A DNA stretch of 64,000 nucleotides, taken from NCBI RefSeq assembly GCF_020520425.1, contig NC_079490.1, positions 7,254,001-7,318,000 of the forward strand. Reading direction: 5' to 3'. Below, one piece after another: positions 37,501 through 49,119 of this stretch. Each line of letters opens with the position of its first letter. Position 1 is the first letter of the stretch. A model generated the notes under the pieces. That model ran no database searches and was not told the DNA's origin. It saw only the letters and a list, made by a program, of their open reading frames with translations. The translations under genes and the position numbers were made by a program. This DNA is from Spinacia oleracea (taxonomy: Eukaryota > Streptophyta > Magnoliopsida > Caryophyllales > Amaranthaceae).

Positions 37501-40500
37501 ATGAGAAACATGATGCTACAAATGCAAAAATCTCTAAGTGAAAAGGATGCAAAAATCGATGCTCTTACTGCTCATAACAAGATCATTGATACACAGTTGG
37601 CACAGATGGCTACTACTATTGCAGGGAGGCCAGCAGGCCAACTTCCTTCACAACCCGAAAATAGGGAGACTGCTAATGCAATTACATTGAGGAGTGGTAG
37701 GGATTATGATGGTCCTTCTATGCCGGCTGAGGTTGATTCCGGGGTGTCTGCTAGTGATCTGGTCAGTGAGGAAATCCCGAAGATAGTTATGGGTGAAAAG
37801 GAAGCTGAAAAGGTAGTCAATGAGAATGAGGCTACAACTGAGGTTAAGAAGGGGGCGGATATTCAAGTACCACCTATTGCACTCCCCTTCCCAAACCGAC
37901 AACACAAGAATAAGCTAGACAAGCAGTTTGGCAGATTCTTGGAAGTGGTCAAAAATTTGCAGGTAACGGTTCCTTTTACTGAATTAATTTTACAGGTTCC
38001 TGCTTATGCTAAATTCATGAAAGATATTTTGACCAGGAAACGTGCTTTTTGTGAGGTAGAGACTGTAGCTTTTACTGAGGAATGTAGTGCTTATTTGCAA
38101 AACAAGTCTCCACCTAAACTTAAGGACCCCGGGAGTTTTTCCATCCCATGTAACATTGGTACCGTATTTATTGATAAAGCTTTATGTGATCTAGGTGCTA
38201 GTGTGTCTGTCATGCCTTTGTCTGTCTGTACTAAACTGAATATGGGTGAGCTTAAGGTTACCAATATCACTCTGCAAATGGCCGACCGTTCTGTCAAATA
38301 CCCCTTAGGTATTTAGAAGACGTCCCTGTTAGAGTAGGTAAATTCTATATACCTGTAGACTTTGTAGTATTAGACATGCAGGAGGATTCTCAAATTCCCA
38401 TAATCTTAGGTAGACCCTTCCTTCACACGGCGGGGGCGGTAATTGATGTTAAAAGTGGGAAATTGACATTGTCTGTTGGGGATGATAAGGTGACTTTTAA
38501 TCTAAACATTGCCTTAAAAAGTCCCATGCTAGAGGAGGAACAATGCTATCGCATAGATGTAGTTGACCTTATTACTCGTGATAACGTCTCCCAAGCTCTC
38601 GAAAGAGACCCTTTGGAGGCAGTACTTTGTTGTGAGTCTTCTGCAGGTGATAGCAGTTCTTGGAGTGCTGAAGTGGATGCTCTGGAGTTGGCTCTTAATG
38701 GTGGAGAATCTGAGCCGGAGAGCACCAAATTGAAGAGGTTAGTTCGGCCGGTTTGTTATGTTAAAGAGGTAAAGAAACCTGAACTTAAGCCTCTTCCTGC
38801 TAACCTTAAGTATGCGTTTTTAGATAATGAACAACTTTGCCCTGTGATCGTCAGTACTGCACTTGATGCAGACCAGTTATCCCAACTTCTTATTGTGTTG
38901 AAAAGGCACAAAAAGGCCATTGGGTACAGTATTGATGATTTAAAGGGTATTAGCCCTGACTTTTGTATGCATAGGATACATCTAGATGAGAATCATAAAC
39001 CATGCATCCAACCCCAGCGTCGTTTGAACCCTGTCATGCAAGATGTTGTAAAAGCTGAAGTTATGAAATTGCTTGATGCGGGTATAGTGTATGTTGTGTC
39101 TGATTCTAAGTGGGTGAGCCCCGTTCAGGTAGTACCTAAGAAAGGGGGGACAACTGTGGTGAGGAATGAAAAAAATGAGTTGATACCAACTAGGGTAGTC
39201 ATAGGTTGGCGCATGTGCATTGATTATAGGCGTCTCAATGTTGCTACTAAAAAGGACCATTTTCCCCTTCCCTTCATTGATCAAATGTTAGAAAGGCTAG
39301 CCTGTCACAAGTTTTTCTGTTATCTGGATGGTTATTCTGGTTTCTTTCAAATTCCCATACATCCAGACGACCAGGAAAAGACCACCTTCACCTGTCCCTA
39401 TGGTACCTTTGCATATCGTAGGATGCCTTTTGGTCTGTGTAATGCACCTGCTACTTTCCAACGTTGCATGATGAGTATCTTTTCTGATTTTATTGAGTCT
39501 ATCATGGAAGTGTTTATGGATGATTTTAGCGTCTATGGTACTTCTTTCGATTCTTGCTTGCTAAAATTGACTAAAGTTTTGAAAAGATGTGAAGAGTGCA
39601 ATTTAGTCTTGAACTGGGAAAAGTGTCATTTCATGGTTACTGAAGGGGTGGTTTTGGGACATTTGATATCTGCTAAGGGCATTCAGGTGGATCGAGCTAA
39701 GGTCCAAGTGATTGAACAATTACCCCCTCCAGTTAATGTGAAGGGCGTTAGAAGTTTTCTTGGTCATGCGGGGTTTTATCGCCGCTTTATCAAGGATTTT
39801 TCTAAAATTGTTAAACCACTTACCCAGCTCCTCCTCAAGGATGCCCCGTTTGTGTTTACTGATGCTTGTCTTGAAGCTTTTGACAGGATTAAACAGGCAC
39901 TGATTTCGGCTCCCATCATTCGTTCTCCCGAATGGGATCTTCCGTTCGAGATAATGTGTGATGCAAGTGATTATGCAGTTGGGGCAGTTCTGGGTCAAAG
40001 AAAGGATAAGGTTTTACATGCCATCTATTATGCAAGTAAGACCTAAGATGAAGCTCAAGTTAATTATGCTACTACCGAGAAGGAGCTTCTAGCTATAGTC
40101 TATGCCTTGGATAAATTCCGCACCTATCTGATTGGATCCAAGGTGATAGTCTATACTGACCATGCGGCCCTTAAATATCTGCTCTCTAAGAAGGAAGCCA
40201 AGCCTAGGCTTATTCGATGGATACTACTGCTACAGGAGTTCGATCTAGATATCCGCGACAAGAAAGGGGCTGAGAATGTGGTTGCAGATCACTTGTCTAG
40301 ATTGAGGTATGACGATGGTAAGGGATCTACACCGATTGATGATTCATTTCCGGATGATCATTTACTTGCACTTTCCAGTCAGTCACCATGGTTCGCAGAT
40401 TTTGCTAACTACATTGTAGGAAGAATTCTTCCGGCCGATCTGTCATATCAACAGAAGAAGAAATTCCTACATGATGTCCGGTTCTACTTTTGGGACGAAC

Positions 40501-41676
40501 CTTATTTGTTTCGTGAGACTGCTGAAGGGTTGTACAAGCGTTGTATTCCAGAATGGGAAGTTCAAGGTGTTATCAGTAGGTGTCATTCTTCACCTTATGG
40601 CGGTCACCATGGACCGTCTAAAACAAACGCTAAGTTGTCACAATGTGGTTTTTACTGGCCTACTATGTACAAGGATGCACAGGCTTTTATTATGGCTTGT
40701 GATGCGTGCCAGAGGGCCGACACTATTTCGAGGAGGTATGAGATGCCACATAACGGGATCCTTGAGGTTGAGATTTTTGATGTATGGGGAATTGATTACA
40801 TGGGACCATTCCCATCGTCCAAGGGTAACTTATATATCCTTGTTGCTGTAGATTATGTGTCAAAGTGGGTGGAAGCCGTTGCCTCACCTACTAACGATGC
40901 TAAGACAGTCATCTCCATGTTCAAGAAGATCATTTTTCCTAGATTTGGGGTTCCGGCGCGCTTTGATCAGTGATGGAGGGTCACATTTCCATGAGAGGCA
41001 TCTGGATGCGCTCCTGCGCAAGTATGGGGTTTATCACCGCACTGGGCTAGCCTACCATCCTCAGACGAGTGGTCAAGTTGAGGTCTCCAACCGAGAGATT
41101 AAATCTATCCTTGAGAAAGTGGTGGCGAAGTCTAGGAAGGATTGGAGCGATAAGCTAGATGATACTCTATGGGCATACAGAACCGCCTTTAAGACCCCTA
41201 TTGGTACCTCCCCGTATCGGTTGGTGTATGGCAAGGCGTGTCACTTACCAGTAGAAATGGAGTACAAGGCTTATTGGGCAATCAAACAGCTCAACATGGA
41301 TGCAAAGCTAGCCGGTGAGAAGCGGTTACTTCAATTGGGTGAGCTCGATGAATTCCGACTACAAGCTTATGATAGTGCCCGGATCTACAAGGAAAAGACC
41401 AAGAAGTGGCACGACAATCACATTTTGCATAGAGAGTTCGCGGTGGGCGACAAGGTTTTACTTTTTAACTCTAGGCTTAAGTTATTTCCTGGAAAACTTA
41501 AGTCTAGGTGGTTTGGATCGTTCACCGTGACTATGGTAAGCAAATTTGGGTCTATTGAAGTAGATAATGAGAATGGTGAACGATTCAAGGTCAACGGGCA
41601 ACGTCTGAAGTTGTATCATGATGGGGCTACTGTAGGAGTGGTTGAGGTCCATCACCTCAACCCCTCCGCCTCATAG
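37501..41676 (+). pseudogene. pol: Athila pol: protease, reverse transcriptase, RNase H, integrase (broken)
   Basis: Successive open segments: 37501-38316 holds a coiled-coil start and the aspartic protease motif (LGASVSVMP). 38376-40046 holds reverse transcriptase (catalytic FMDD near 39513-39524, QIPIHPDD upstream). 40047-40315 holds RNase H ([22 protein letters not shown]). 40560-41676 holds integrase, with an H-H-C-C zinc region ([13 protein letters not shown] ... CDACQR), the core beginning [11 protein letters not shown], then SDGGSHF and [14 protein letters not shown]. Breaks: a frame change near 37495, a one-base loss near 38311, an in-frame TAA at 40044-40046, and a frameshift near 40950-40975 inside the integrase core. 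The product would be non-functional from this copy. Confidence 0.9.
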
Positions 41677-41925
41677 ACGGCATATTCAAGGTAACAAGGT
41701 CGAGCGGGACCTATGAATAAACCAGCGCTTTGCGGGAGGCAACCCGTATTTCATTGCTTTCGATAGCTTAGTTTTGTTTTGTGTGTTTTTGTAGTCTAGT
41801 TTCTTTGTTCATGAGTGGTGAGGAGAGAGCATTTTACGGTCCTTGGGTGTTTAATGATGTACAGGTTCAGCTTCTAAGCACGAAAAGATAGAAAAAAGAT
41901 CCGTAGGAGCAAAAATCGCAAACCG

Positions 41926-42067
41926 CCCGACGAGCGACAGCCGCCCGACCGGGCGCGCGGAGAAAGAATCAGGAAGTCTCTGTTCGCCCGACGGGCAGCC
42001 AAACGCCCGACGGGCGGCTCACTACGGAGCTTTTGGAAGTGTCATCATACGCCCGACGGGCGAGGAG
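41926..42067. repeat. Internal GC-palindrome cluster, left part
   Basis: CGCCCGACGAGCG, CGCCCGACCGGGCG and several CGCCCGACGGGC(G/A) copies in about 140 bases, the same motif as in the LTRs. Continued at 42751-42915 after the hAT insertion. Confidence 0.8.
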
Positions 42068-42750
42068 TAGGGATGGCAATGGGTCGGATCTGGACCGGGT
42101 CCGACAGGATCCAGACCCAGACCCGCTTTTTAAGAGGTGGATCCAGATCCGACCCATATCCACTGGGTCTAAAAAAATCAGATCCAGACCCAGATCCACT
42201 GGGTCTAATGGGTCTAGGGTCGGATCTGGGTCCTAAATGGGTCTAAGCGTATTTCTTTTCCAAAAAAATTTGTCCCTCATTTTTCTTATATTACGTAATT
42301 TTTTCTCCCATTTTTTGTATATAAACGTATCGTTGCTTTAATAAAACCACTAAATATGGAATATTCGTTAATTTTGTTTAGGAAAAAAAATCATATTAGC
42401 CCTGTAATACAATAAGTATTTAAAGTTTCTAATATTATTATGTATATGTCACGTCAAATAATTTTTAAATAGTTTAGTATCATAAGAACTGAATAAAGTT
42501 TAGCATGTAAAGATTGAATTATGTTTAAATTTTAATATATTTTTTAAAAATTATATATATGGGTCTGTGGGTCGGATCTGGATCGGATCTGGATCTTTAG
42601 TTCTTGGACCCGGACCCAGACCCGCCCCATTGAACAAAGACCCAGATCCGCCCCAGATCCACAGGGTCTAATTTTTTTGGACCCAGACCCTTAAAAATGG
42701 ACCGGGTCCAACCGGATCTGGATCGGGTCTTGAACCCATTGCCATCCCTA
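42068..42750. mobile_element. Non-autonomous hAT-type element, 8-bp target duplication
   Basis: Termini TAGGGATGGCAATGGGTC and, inverted, TAGGGATGGCAATGGGTTC. Flanked by GCGAGGAG at 42060-42067 and 42751-42758; an 8-bp duplication is characteristic of hAT transposition. The subterminal regions are dense in GGATCTGGATC and GGACCC(G/A)GACCC words on both sides; the middle is AT-rich with no coding. 683 bases. Confidence 0.9.
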
Positions 42751-42915
42751 GCGAGGAGCGCCCGACCGGGCGCGTGCGCAGAGATTTGGAAGTGTCGCCA
42801 AACGCCCGATGGGCGATAGCCGCCCGACCGGGCGCGACGGGCGGACCTGTGTCCGTCAGGCGGCTTACGAGCTGTTCGCCCGTCGGGCGGGCGTTGGCCC
42901 GGCGGGCGTTGGCCC
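42751..42915. repeat. Internal GC-palindrome cluster, right part
   Basis: More CGCCCGACCGGGCG/CGCCCGATGGGCG copies plus a short direct repeat GGGCGTTGGCCCGGC, ending ~290 bases before the third ORF. Confidence 0.8.
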
Positions 42916-43208
42916 GGCGGGCGAAGGGAGAAATTACAGATTAAAACGCACGGGTTCCTTCTATTCCTTTCACTTCACATCTCAATCATCTTCTTCATTC
43001 TCTCACAAACTCCATTAAACCCCAAACCCTAAGAACTTCAACTCTCCATATCTCCCTCATCCCTCACTCAAATTCATCAAGCTACACACCAAAATCATCC
43101 TCATCACATCCTCTTCAACCTCCACCAAACAATTTTCCTTCTTCCTCACTCTCCACAAAAAACCCAATTTCACCAAAAAAATTTGAAAACTCAAAATCAT
43201 CTTCAACA

Positions 43209-44651
43209 ATGGGTTCAAGGCCAAAAAGAACTTGCACGGGAGCAACAAGGAGACAAGAGGAGGCTTCCACAAGCCGTCCACCACCACCACCTCAATTTGC
43301 ACCGGATTCGGCTTTCCCGAACATGATTCTCGCTAGTGAGGAGCAACAAACCCGCATTGCACACCTCAAGCTACGGAAGGTAGTCCCTACTCGATTTATT
43401 TGTCAGAAAACTTTGAATGATATGGGTATTGAGAGGGATGTTAGGAGATTATTTCATGGGGTGGGCATGAAACATATGTTTTCCATGACTAGGTTGACAT
43501 TTAGGGATCTTACTCTTGAATTCCTTAGCTCGTTTCATGTCCGAAAGAATGGTTACAAAGATGTCACTAGAGTTTCTTTTAGATTGTTGAATAATGATTA
43601 TGATATGCCTATCAAGGATTTTGGTGCTATTTTTGGTTTGAATGTGGAGTATAACAGGTTCCCCGGGGAGGGGCATAACAATAGTGAGGTATGGGGGAAA
43701 TTGACTGGGGATTTTAATCCCGGTAGCATGCAACATTTGCACGCCTCTAGCGTGCAACACCCCGATCCCTTTGTTTGGTTCAGATTTATGGCTTTTACAA
43801 TCTTTGGGAGGGACCAAAAGGAGAATGTGAGGAGCACGGAGTTGGAGGTGCTCGGGGGGTATTTGTTAGATGGTGATGACAGTTACAGGATGAATTTGGC
43901 CCATCACTTGGCCATGCAACTGCTTACTACCGCCACCAACCGCTACTCGACCGATATTGCTTTGGGTGGTCTGATCACCCACATTGTCGTAGCGGTGGAA
44001 AACTTTGTTGAAAGGGACCATGCTGCGGTCCGGGGAAACAACCTATTGGATATTGAGTATTTTGGGAGCCTTTACAGGGTGCACTCTGAGTATGGGGGAC
44101 TTCTCCCCGGTCAGATGTCATGGATGTTCCAAAGGAACGCTCTCTTTACTCTCCCGGACACCACCGGGCTCACCATTTTTACTAGGGGTCATCCCCATTA
44201 CATATATGTAGGTGAGCAGGCAGCACCCTTAGCCCAGCCCCAGCCACAGCCCGAGGCCGCGCCTCGCACCCACCACAGGAGGGGAGGGCGTAGAGAGAGG
44301 GGGTCGGGACAGAGAGGTAGTCCGGCTCCACAGGAGGAGCATGGGTCTTCGGAGGAGTTAGGGGCCATTCATGAGAGGATGGGCAGACTTGATCTCGGTT
44401 TCCACGAGTTTGCCGCGGATCACCAGAGGACTATGTTCCCCTTCTATGATCAGTACGCCAGGCAGGGGTACATTGCCCCAGATCATCAGCACCCTTCCTG
44501 GTTTACTTACCCCACAGAGGGGTACGGAGCCCCCGGTTCCATGGGCACCTTCACGCCCACCCACTACGGGGGGTTTGGAGCGGGCAGCAGCGGCTATGGT
44601 GGCCAAGGTGGCCACGGTGGCCATGGTGATGATGGCCAAGGTCATCAGTGA
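43209..44651 (+). CDS. Athila third ORF (ATHILA ORF-1 / putative env-position protein)
   Basis: An intact 480-codon frame lies between integrase and the 3' LTR, on the same strand. It has a basic N-terminus (GSRPKRTCTGATRRQ), then a ~250-residue folded-looking region (FLSSFHVRKNGYKD, RVSFRLLNNDYDMPIKDFGAIFGL, DPFVWFRFMAFTIFGR, TDIALGGLITHIVVAVENFV). A Pro/Gln/Arg-rich linker and a Gly/His-rich tail follow. This is the layout of the Athila-group ORF that sits in the envelope position. I see no signal peptide and no convincing transmembrane helix, so an envelope role is not supported by the sequence. It is the only long element frame besides gag without an internal break. Confidence 0.75.
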   Translation: MGSRPKRTCTGATRRQEEASTSRPPPPPQFAPDSAFPNMILASEEQQTRIAHLKLRKVVPTRFICQKTLNDMGIERDVRRLFHGVGMKHMFSMTRLTFRDLTLEFLSSFHVRKNGYKDVTRVSFRLLNNDYDMPIKDFGAIFGLNVEYNRFPGEGHNNSEVWGKLTGDFNPGSMQHLHASSVQHPDPFVWFRFMAFTIFGRDQKENVRSTELEVLGGYLLDGDDSYRMNLAHHLAMQLLTTATNRYSTDIALGGLITHIVVAVENFVERDHAAVRGNNLLDIEYFGSLYRVHSEYGGLLPGQMSWMFQRNALFTLPDTTGLTIFTRGHPHYIYVGEQAAPLAQPQPQPEAAPRTHHRRGGRRERGSGQRGSPAPQEEHGSSEELGAIHERMGRLDLGFHEFAADHQRTMFPFYDQYARQGYIAPDHQHPSWFTYPTEGYGAPGSMGTFTPTHYGGFGAGSSGYGGQGGHGGHGDDGQGHQ

Positions 44652-46211
44652 TGTTGTTGATGATGATGATGGTTCGGTACCCTTGAGCCAATGAGGACAT
44701 TGTCTGATTTGGTTTGGGGGGGGGGGGGTTCACATTACCTGTATATATTAGGTATGTTTTTCTTTTTCTTTTCGTATTTCTTTATTTTTTTGGTGTGTTT
44801 AATGCTTTCTAGATTAGTTTATTGCTTTGGAAAAAAAATACAAAAATATGTTCCGATGAATACAATATCATGCTTCCCTGTGCCCCTTGAGCGGAAATTG
44901 TTTTGATTCTTGGTATTTGATTACGAGCAATGTAGATGTGTTAGCCATGATTTGATATTCGATTGCTTTGATGTCTAAACATGAGTCAACTCCAACTAAC
45001 TACTCGTGGACTTGGTGCTTGACTAGTTGACTTGGTTAGGATGTGTGATAGCTTCCTGGTGTGTCATTGATTTTGAGTATTGGTTTGCAACTATTAGTAG
45101 TGTTTTATGACTCATATACATGCACATTGTGGAGGACGAAGGCATTTTTCTATTTAGGTAGCCTTCAGATGACATTAGATACATTTGTTCCCTCTTTTTC
45201 TACCCATGTTATGCTTGTGCCATTTATTCGGTGACTAACCACATTACAAGCCCGTAAATTCCCCATTGGTTACTAGTCCCAAGCCTAGCTTGGGGGAGCT
45301 AATAGTAGTAAGGTGAGGGAGTTGTAGTGTGATACATTTTGAGCATATTGAGTGTTGAAAAGGGAAGTTCTTCTTATCATGATTGTTGTAGAAAAAAATG
45401 AAATGAAAAATGAATGAGATGAGGAGAATAAAAAAAAAAATTGAAGGTTCCAAAAGAAAAAAAAAAAGAGATTGAGCAAGAAAAAAAAAAGGGGAAAGAA
45501 AAAAAAATCGTTATTCTCAAGTTGAATCAAGCTTTTGTCACTCCGGTATTACAATTTCTTATCTTCATGAGTGATTGGTTACAATTGTGAAATCAAGGCA
45601 AGAAAGTATAGTGTGGTTGTTTGTTGTTTTTATTCGTGTGTTGAGTGGGAGATTATGGTCATTGTGTTGATTGGTCGCGGTTGTTTTTAGGATTTATGCT
45701 CCCCAAAGCCAAGGCTTTAAGCTCACATTTTACCCAAACTTACCGCACCCTTACCTAAGCCTATCATTACAAGCTTGAAAGACCTTCCGACCTTTGTGCA
45801 TAGAGTTGTATTAATGTGAAAGTAGTTGTTTATCAATGCAAGTTATGACATGACACATTCCGAGTCGACTACTAGGTTGAGTGTATGTTTTTCTAGACAC
45901 ACGAGTGTGTAAGTTTGGGAGGGCATTGTTCACTTATATGTTGGGAGGAGAGAGAACGGGTACATCTTTTATCCGCCACATAAATGAGTGACGAGTGTGT
46001 GAGCACTAGTCTTGAATTCCATTGTGCATTTGTGGTTCGCTTTGCGTGACGATTGTTAAGGAGGATTAGCAATTGAATGGACTTGATTGTTTGACATCGA
46101 TGCATACTTGTTAGATTTTACCTTGGATTATGTGTTCATTTTGAAATATGTTGGGGGTGAAGTTGGTTTTGTGTTCATCGGTGATTTCTTTGCTTAGGGA
46201 CAAGCAAAGAT
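44652..46211 (+). other. Athila 3' internal non-coding region
   Basis: About 1.56 kb without coding. It contains a poly(G) run near 44716, A-rich tracts (45428-45510), and a GCTTGGGGGAG copy at 45288-45298 that matches the terminal polypurine tract. Confidence 0.6.
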
Positions 46212-46227
46212 CTAGCTTGGGGGAGTT
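46212..46227 (+). other. Polypurine tract
   Basis: CTAGCTTGGGGGAGTT directly abuts the 3' LTR, the usual site for plus-strand priming. The first 14 bases are identical to 45285-45298. Confidence 0.75.
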
Positions 46228-47703
46228 TGATATATGCGTTTTATATATTGTTTTCACCCCCGTCCCTTAGTACTTTTATGCGTCAAATGAGCTCCTAGGA
46301 GCCATTTTAGTACTAATCTGTGTATTTTAGTATGCCTTGATTTTCAGGAATACTTAGTGAGAAATTGGTCTTTTTAGACCCGTTTCTTGATGATTTAGGC
46401 CACTACAGGATCCCGAGGGAGTTCGGGACGACTTTTATCGACTTACGGGAGCCCTAGATGTTCATGATCGAGCCCCGGAAGTTAGACTCGGTGTTGTGGA
46501 CGAAGGGCGGATCACTTAGCCCTCCGCCCGGTGGATTGCCCCTCGCCCATCGGGCGAGCAACCAAGGATCAGTTCGTCAGAGGGCGCCCGACGGGCGGAG
46601 TTTCGCCCGGTGCCCACCGGGCGCCCATCAGAAGAAGCAGCAGCAGAAATCGCCCTCCGCCCGACGGGCGAGAGCCGCCCGACCGGGCGCGCGGAGAAGG
46701 TTTCCAGAAAGTCGCCCTACGCCCGTCGGGCAGCCCTGCGCCCGTCGGGCTGATTTCGAGCTTCTCGCCCGTCGGGCGGAGAGCCGCCCGACCGGGCGAC
46801 GACAACCCAAGGCGCTGTGCGCGCGCGTCCTTCTTTATTCTTTTCTGGTTTTTCCTTATGTTTTTAGGCTAAACTATAAATATAGCCTTTGTTAATTTAG
46901 TGAGGGACTTCATTATCTCATATCCTAGTATTAAAACACTTAGTTTTATTTCTCTAAGCTTAATTTTTCTCTCTAATTTGTTCTAAACACTTAGTTTATT
47001 TTCAATCAAAAATTGAAGCTTTCATTTGCCATTGTTCTTCAATTAGGTATTATTCCTTATTTCAATTCTTTGTTTAAGCTTTAATTATGTTTTCAATCAT
47101 GCCAATTGCTTTGCTTATTGTTAATATGCTTGAGTAGTCTAATTTCTAGGGTTTGGGGATCAATGAATGATATGAAGGGATATTGAATAATCATGATTGT
47201 TGGTATTACAATTGATTCCTATTGATTGATTTCATCCACTATACAATTAGATTTGCGCAGGTTTAAATGTGGTAGTTATGCAATATCAAATTAAGATTTG
47301 AGAGATGAAATTTGATGTTTAGGCTTGTGTCAATAGGTGGAATTAGAGTTAATACGTAGCGAGAGCCCGTTAATTCTAAGTCTATGATTAGTATCGATTC
47401 GAGAGAGCATGCTAGTCTAATTGATTACTTTGTTGATTATCGTAATTGTTCATTGTCCTGGATTGTTATTTGTTGGTGAACCTATGCCCTAGATTCTTTA
47501 ATATATTGATTCATACTCGTTTAATTATCGTTCGTAGTCTTAGCATATAAACCAACCAATTCTTGTTTCCCAATAGTCTAGTTTAGTTGATTAATAGTAG
47601 AAAGAACACTGTTTCCCTGTGGATTCGATCCTGACTTCCCTTGCTACCTAGCTAAGTGGACCTTAGGTTATTTTTGATTAGGTAATACGACTTTAGCCTG
47701 TCA
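46228..47703 (+). repeat. Athila 3' LTR
   Basis: 1476 bases, near-identical to 34562-36035. The two extra bases are one C and one T in homopolymer runs near its start. It shows the same palindrome cluster (46520-46805) and TATA box (46875-46882). Confidence 0.95.
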
Positions 47704-47708
47704 GGCGT

Positions 47709-48638
47709 GAAAACCACAAACATGTCAGAAGCTTTTAATGGGGTGATGAAAGGTGTTCGTTGTTTGCCAATAACCACCCTTGTTCCGATGAAGATTTACC
47801 GAGTGAACTCCTACTTTGTTACAAGACGAGTTTGGGGTAAAAGGAGAATTGAAGAAGGCCATGATTTCGTTGAGAAGGACACAACAACAATTGAAATGAA
47901 CATGGCAAAATTTGGTGCTTACGAGGTCAAAGCCTTTGATCATGAGATGGGTTATTTGAGGTTACAACTGGACGAGGAGTCTGGGCTTTGGGTAAAGGTG
48001 GTAAAATACACACTGTTAACCTTGTACCCAGAACTTGCACTTGTGAGAAATTAAAAATCTACAAGTTTCCATGCTCCCATGTGCTTTGCGGTTTGTCGTT
48101 CTCGCAGCTTATCTTATTCCGATTTCGTTGATCCTTTCTTTACCACTGTCGACTATAGGAAGACATACTTGAGGAGCTTTCATCCACTTCCTGATGTTCC
48201 CTATTGGTCTCCTTATACGGGGGTGAGAATAGTTGCTGACTCTCGTAAACGGCATGGTGTGGAACACCCAAAGTCAACTCGATTCCTTAATGAGATTGAT
48301 CTGAGGGCTTAACTCAGTGTCAATGTAGATCATGTAGCATTTGTCGAAAACAAGGCCCTTCACCACCTCCTCCTCCACCCCGTCTTGTCTCACTACCTCT
48401 ACATATCCCTCCTTCTTCTCATGACCTTACTGCATCTCCTCTTGCATCTCTTCCTCATGTCCCTGCATCAGAAGTTATTTCATCTCCTCCTTTGCCCCTT
48501 ATCACTTACAAGCGACAAAAAGATTCCTCTCATAGTCATCTTTCCGAGACAATTGCCGAGGTGGATGAGTTTTATCGTCCGAGCATGGGAAAAAACAACG
48601 TAGAACTTAAATATTGGCTAAATTATAAACTCAAGTAA
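47709..48638 (+). pseudogene. MULE transposase, C-terminal segment with SWIM zinc finger
   Basis: Continues the frame cut at 34561: TTNMSEAFNGVMKGVR (the MULE-typical TTN..E.FN motif), VTRRVWGKR, then a SWIM-type zinc finger near 48035-48085 (CTCEKLKIYKFPCSHV, C-X-C-Xn-C-X-H). Then come the TYLRSFHPLPDVPYW motif (48160-48200) and a Pro/Ser-rich tail ending at TAA 48636-48638. A frame change near 48010-48055 and a TAA at 48310 interrupt it. SWIM domains are normal at the C-terminus of plant MuDR-type transposases. Confidence 0.8.
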
Positions 48639-49119
48639 TGTTTTGTTCATTTTCCTCATAATGTAACTATTGGAACTTTGTGATTTTGTTTAATTTCAAG
48701 TGATTTTGTTTCACGATACTGTTTTAGCAAGAAAGTTGAAGATGGAATTTTTTTGCGCCAAATTTTTGTTTGCAAGTTTCTATTTCGTGGCCGGTTTGGT
48801 TGGTTGGTTTGATTTGTGGAGGTTATTGGAGCTGTTTGCAGGTTTATTGTTGTTTGGAAGGAGAATTTCAACCATTTTGTGGCTGCAAACTGGAACATGA
48901 AGTTGTGAAAGCCAAGGCAAAGAAACCACCAACTTAAATAGCGGTTTGGTTTCAGGCTAAATCACCATTTGAGTTGGCGGTTCAAATTACCGGGAAAAAA
49001 AAAAAATTCTCTTTATCTTGCTGACGTGGACGGTAGAATGGGAAATAAATTATAATGTGGCGTACTTTGGGAATTAATGCATCTTCCAGCACTATTGAAG
49101 TAAATAGCTCTATTTTATG

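Larger units (their letters stand above)
34562..47703 (+). mobile_element. Athila-type Ty3/gypsy LTR retrotransposon
   Basis: Complete element of 13,142 bases flanked by GGCGT at 34557-34561 and 47704-47708. Order: 5' LTR, tRNA-Asp-type primer site, gag, protease-RT-RNase H-integrase, extra ORF, polypurine tract, 3' LTR. The protein domains, the Asp-type primer site and the third ORF are those of the Athila lineage. No chromodomain is seen. The coding region is broken in several places, so the copy is not autonomous. It carries a 683-bp hAT-type insertion. The two LTRs differ by roughly a dozen substitutions and two single-base indels by eye, so insertion was recent. Confidence 0.93.
30120..49110 (+). 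mobile_element. Mutator-like element (MULE) carrying nested insertions
   Basis: Flanked by a perfect 9-bp duplication TATTTTATG (30111-30119 and 49111-49119), the signature of Mutator transposition. Terminal inverted repeats of at least 105 bp pair 30120-30228 with 49000-49110 (shared GCATTAATTCCCAAAG and ACGCCACATTATAA words). Related AACCGCCA motifs extend further inward. The interior encodes a broken plant MULE transposase on the plus strand. Without the solo LTR (31642-33317) and the Athila element (34562-47703), each with its target duplication, the element would be about 4.16 kb, a normal size. Confidence 0.92.
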
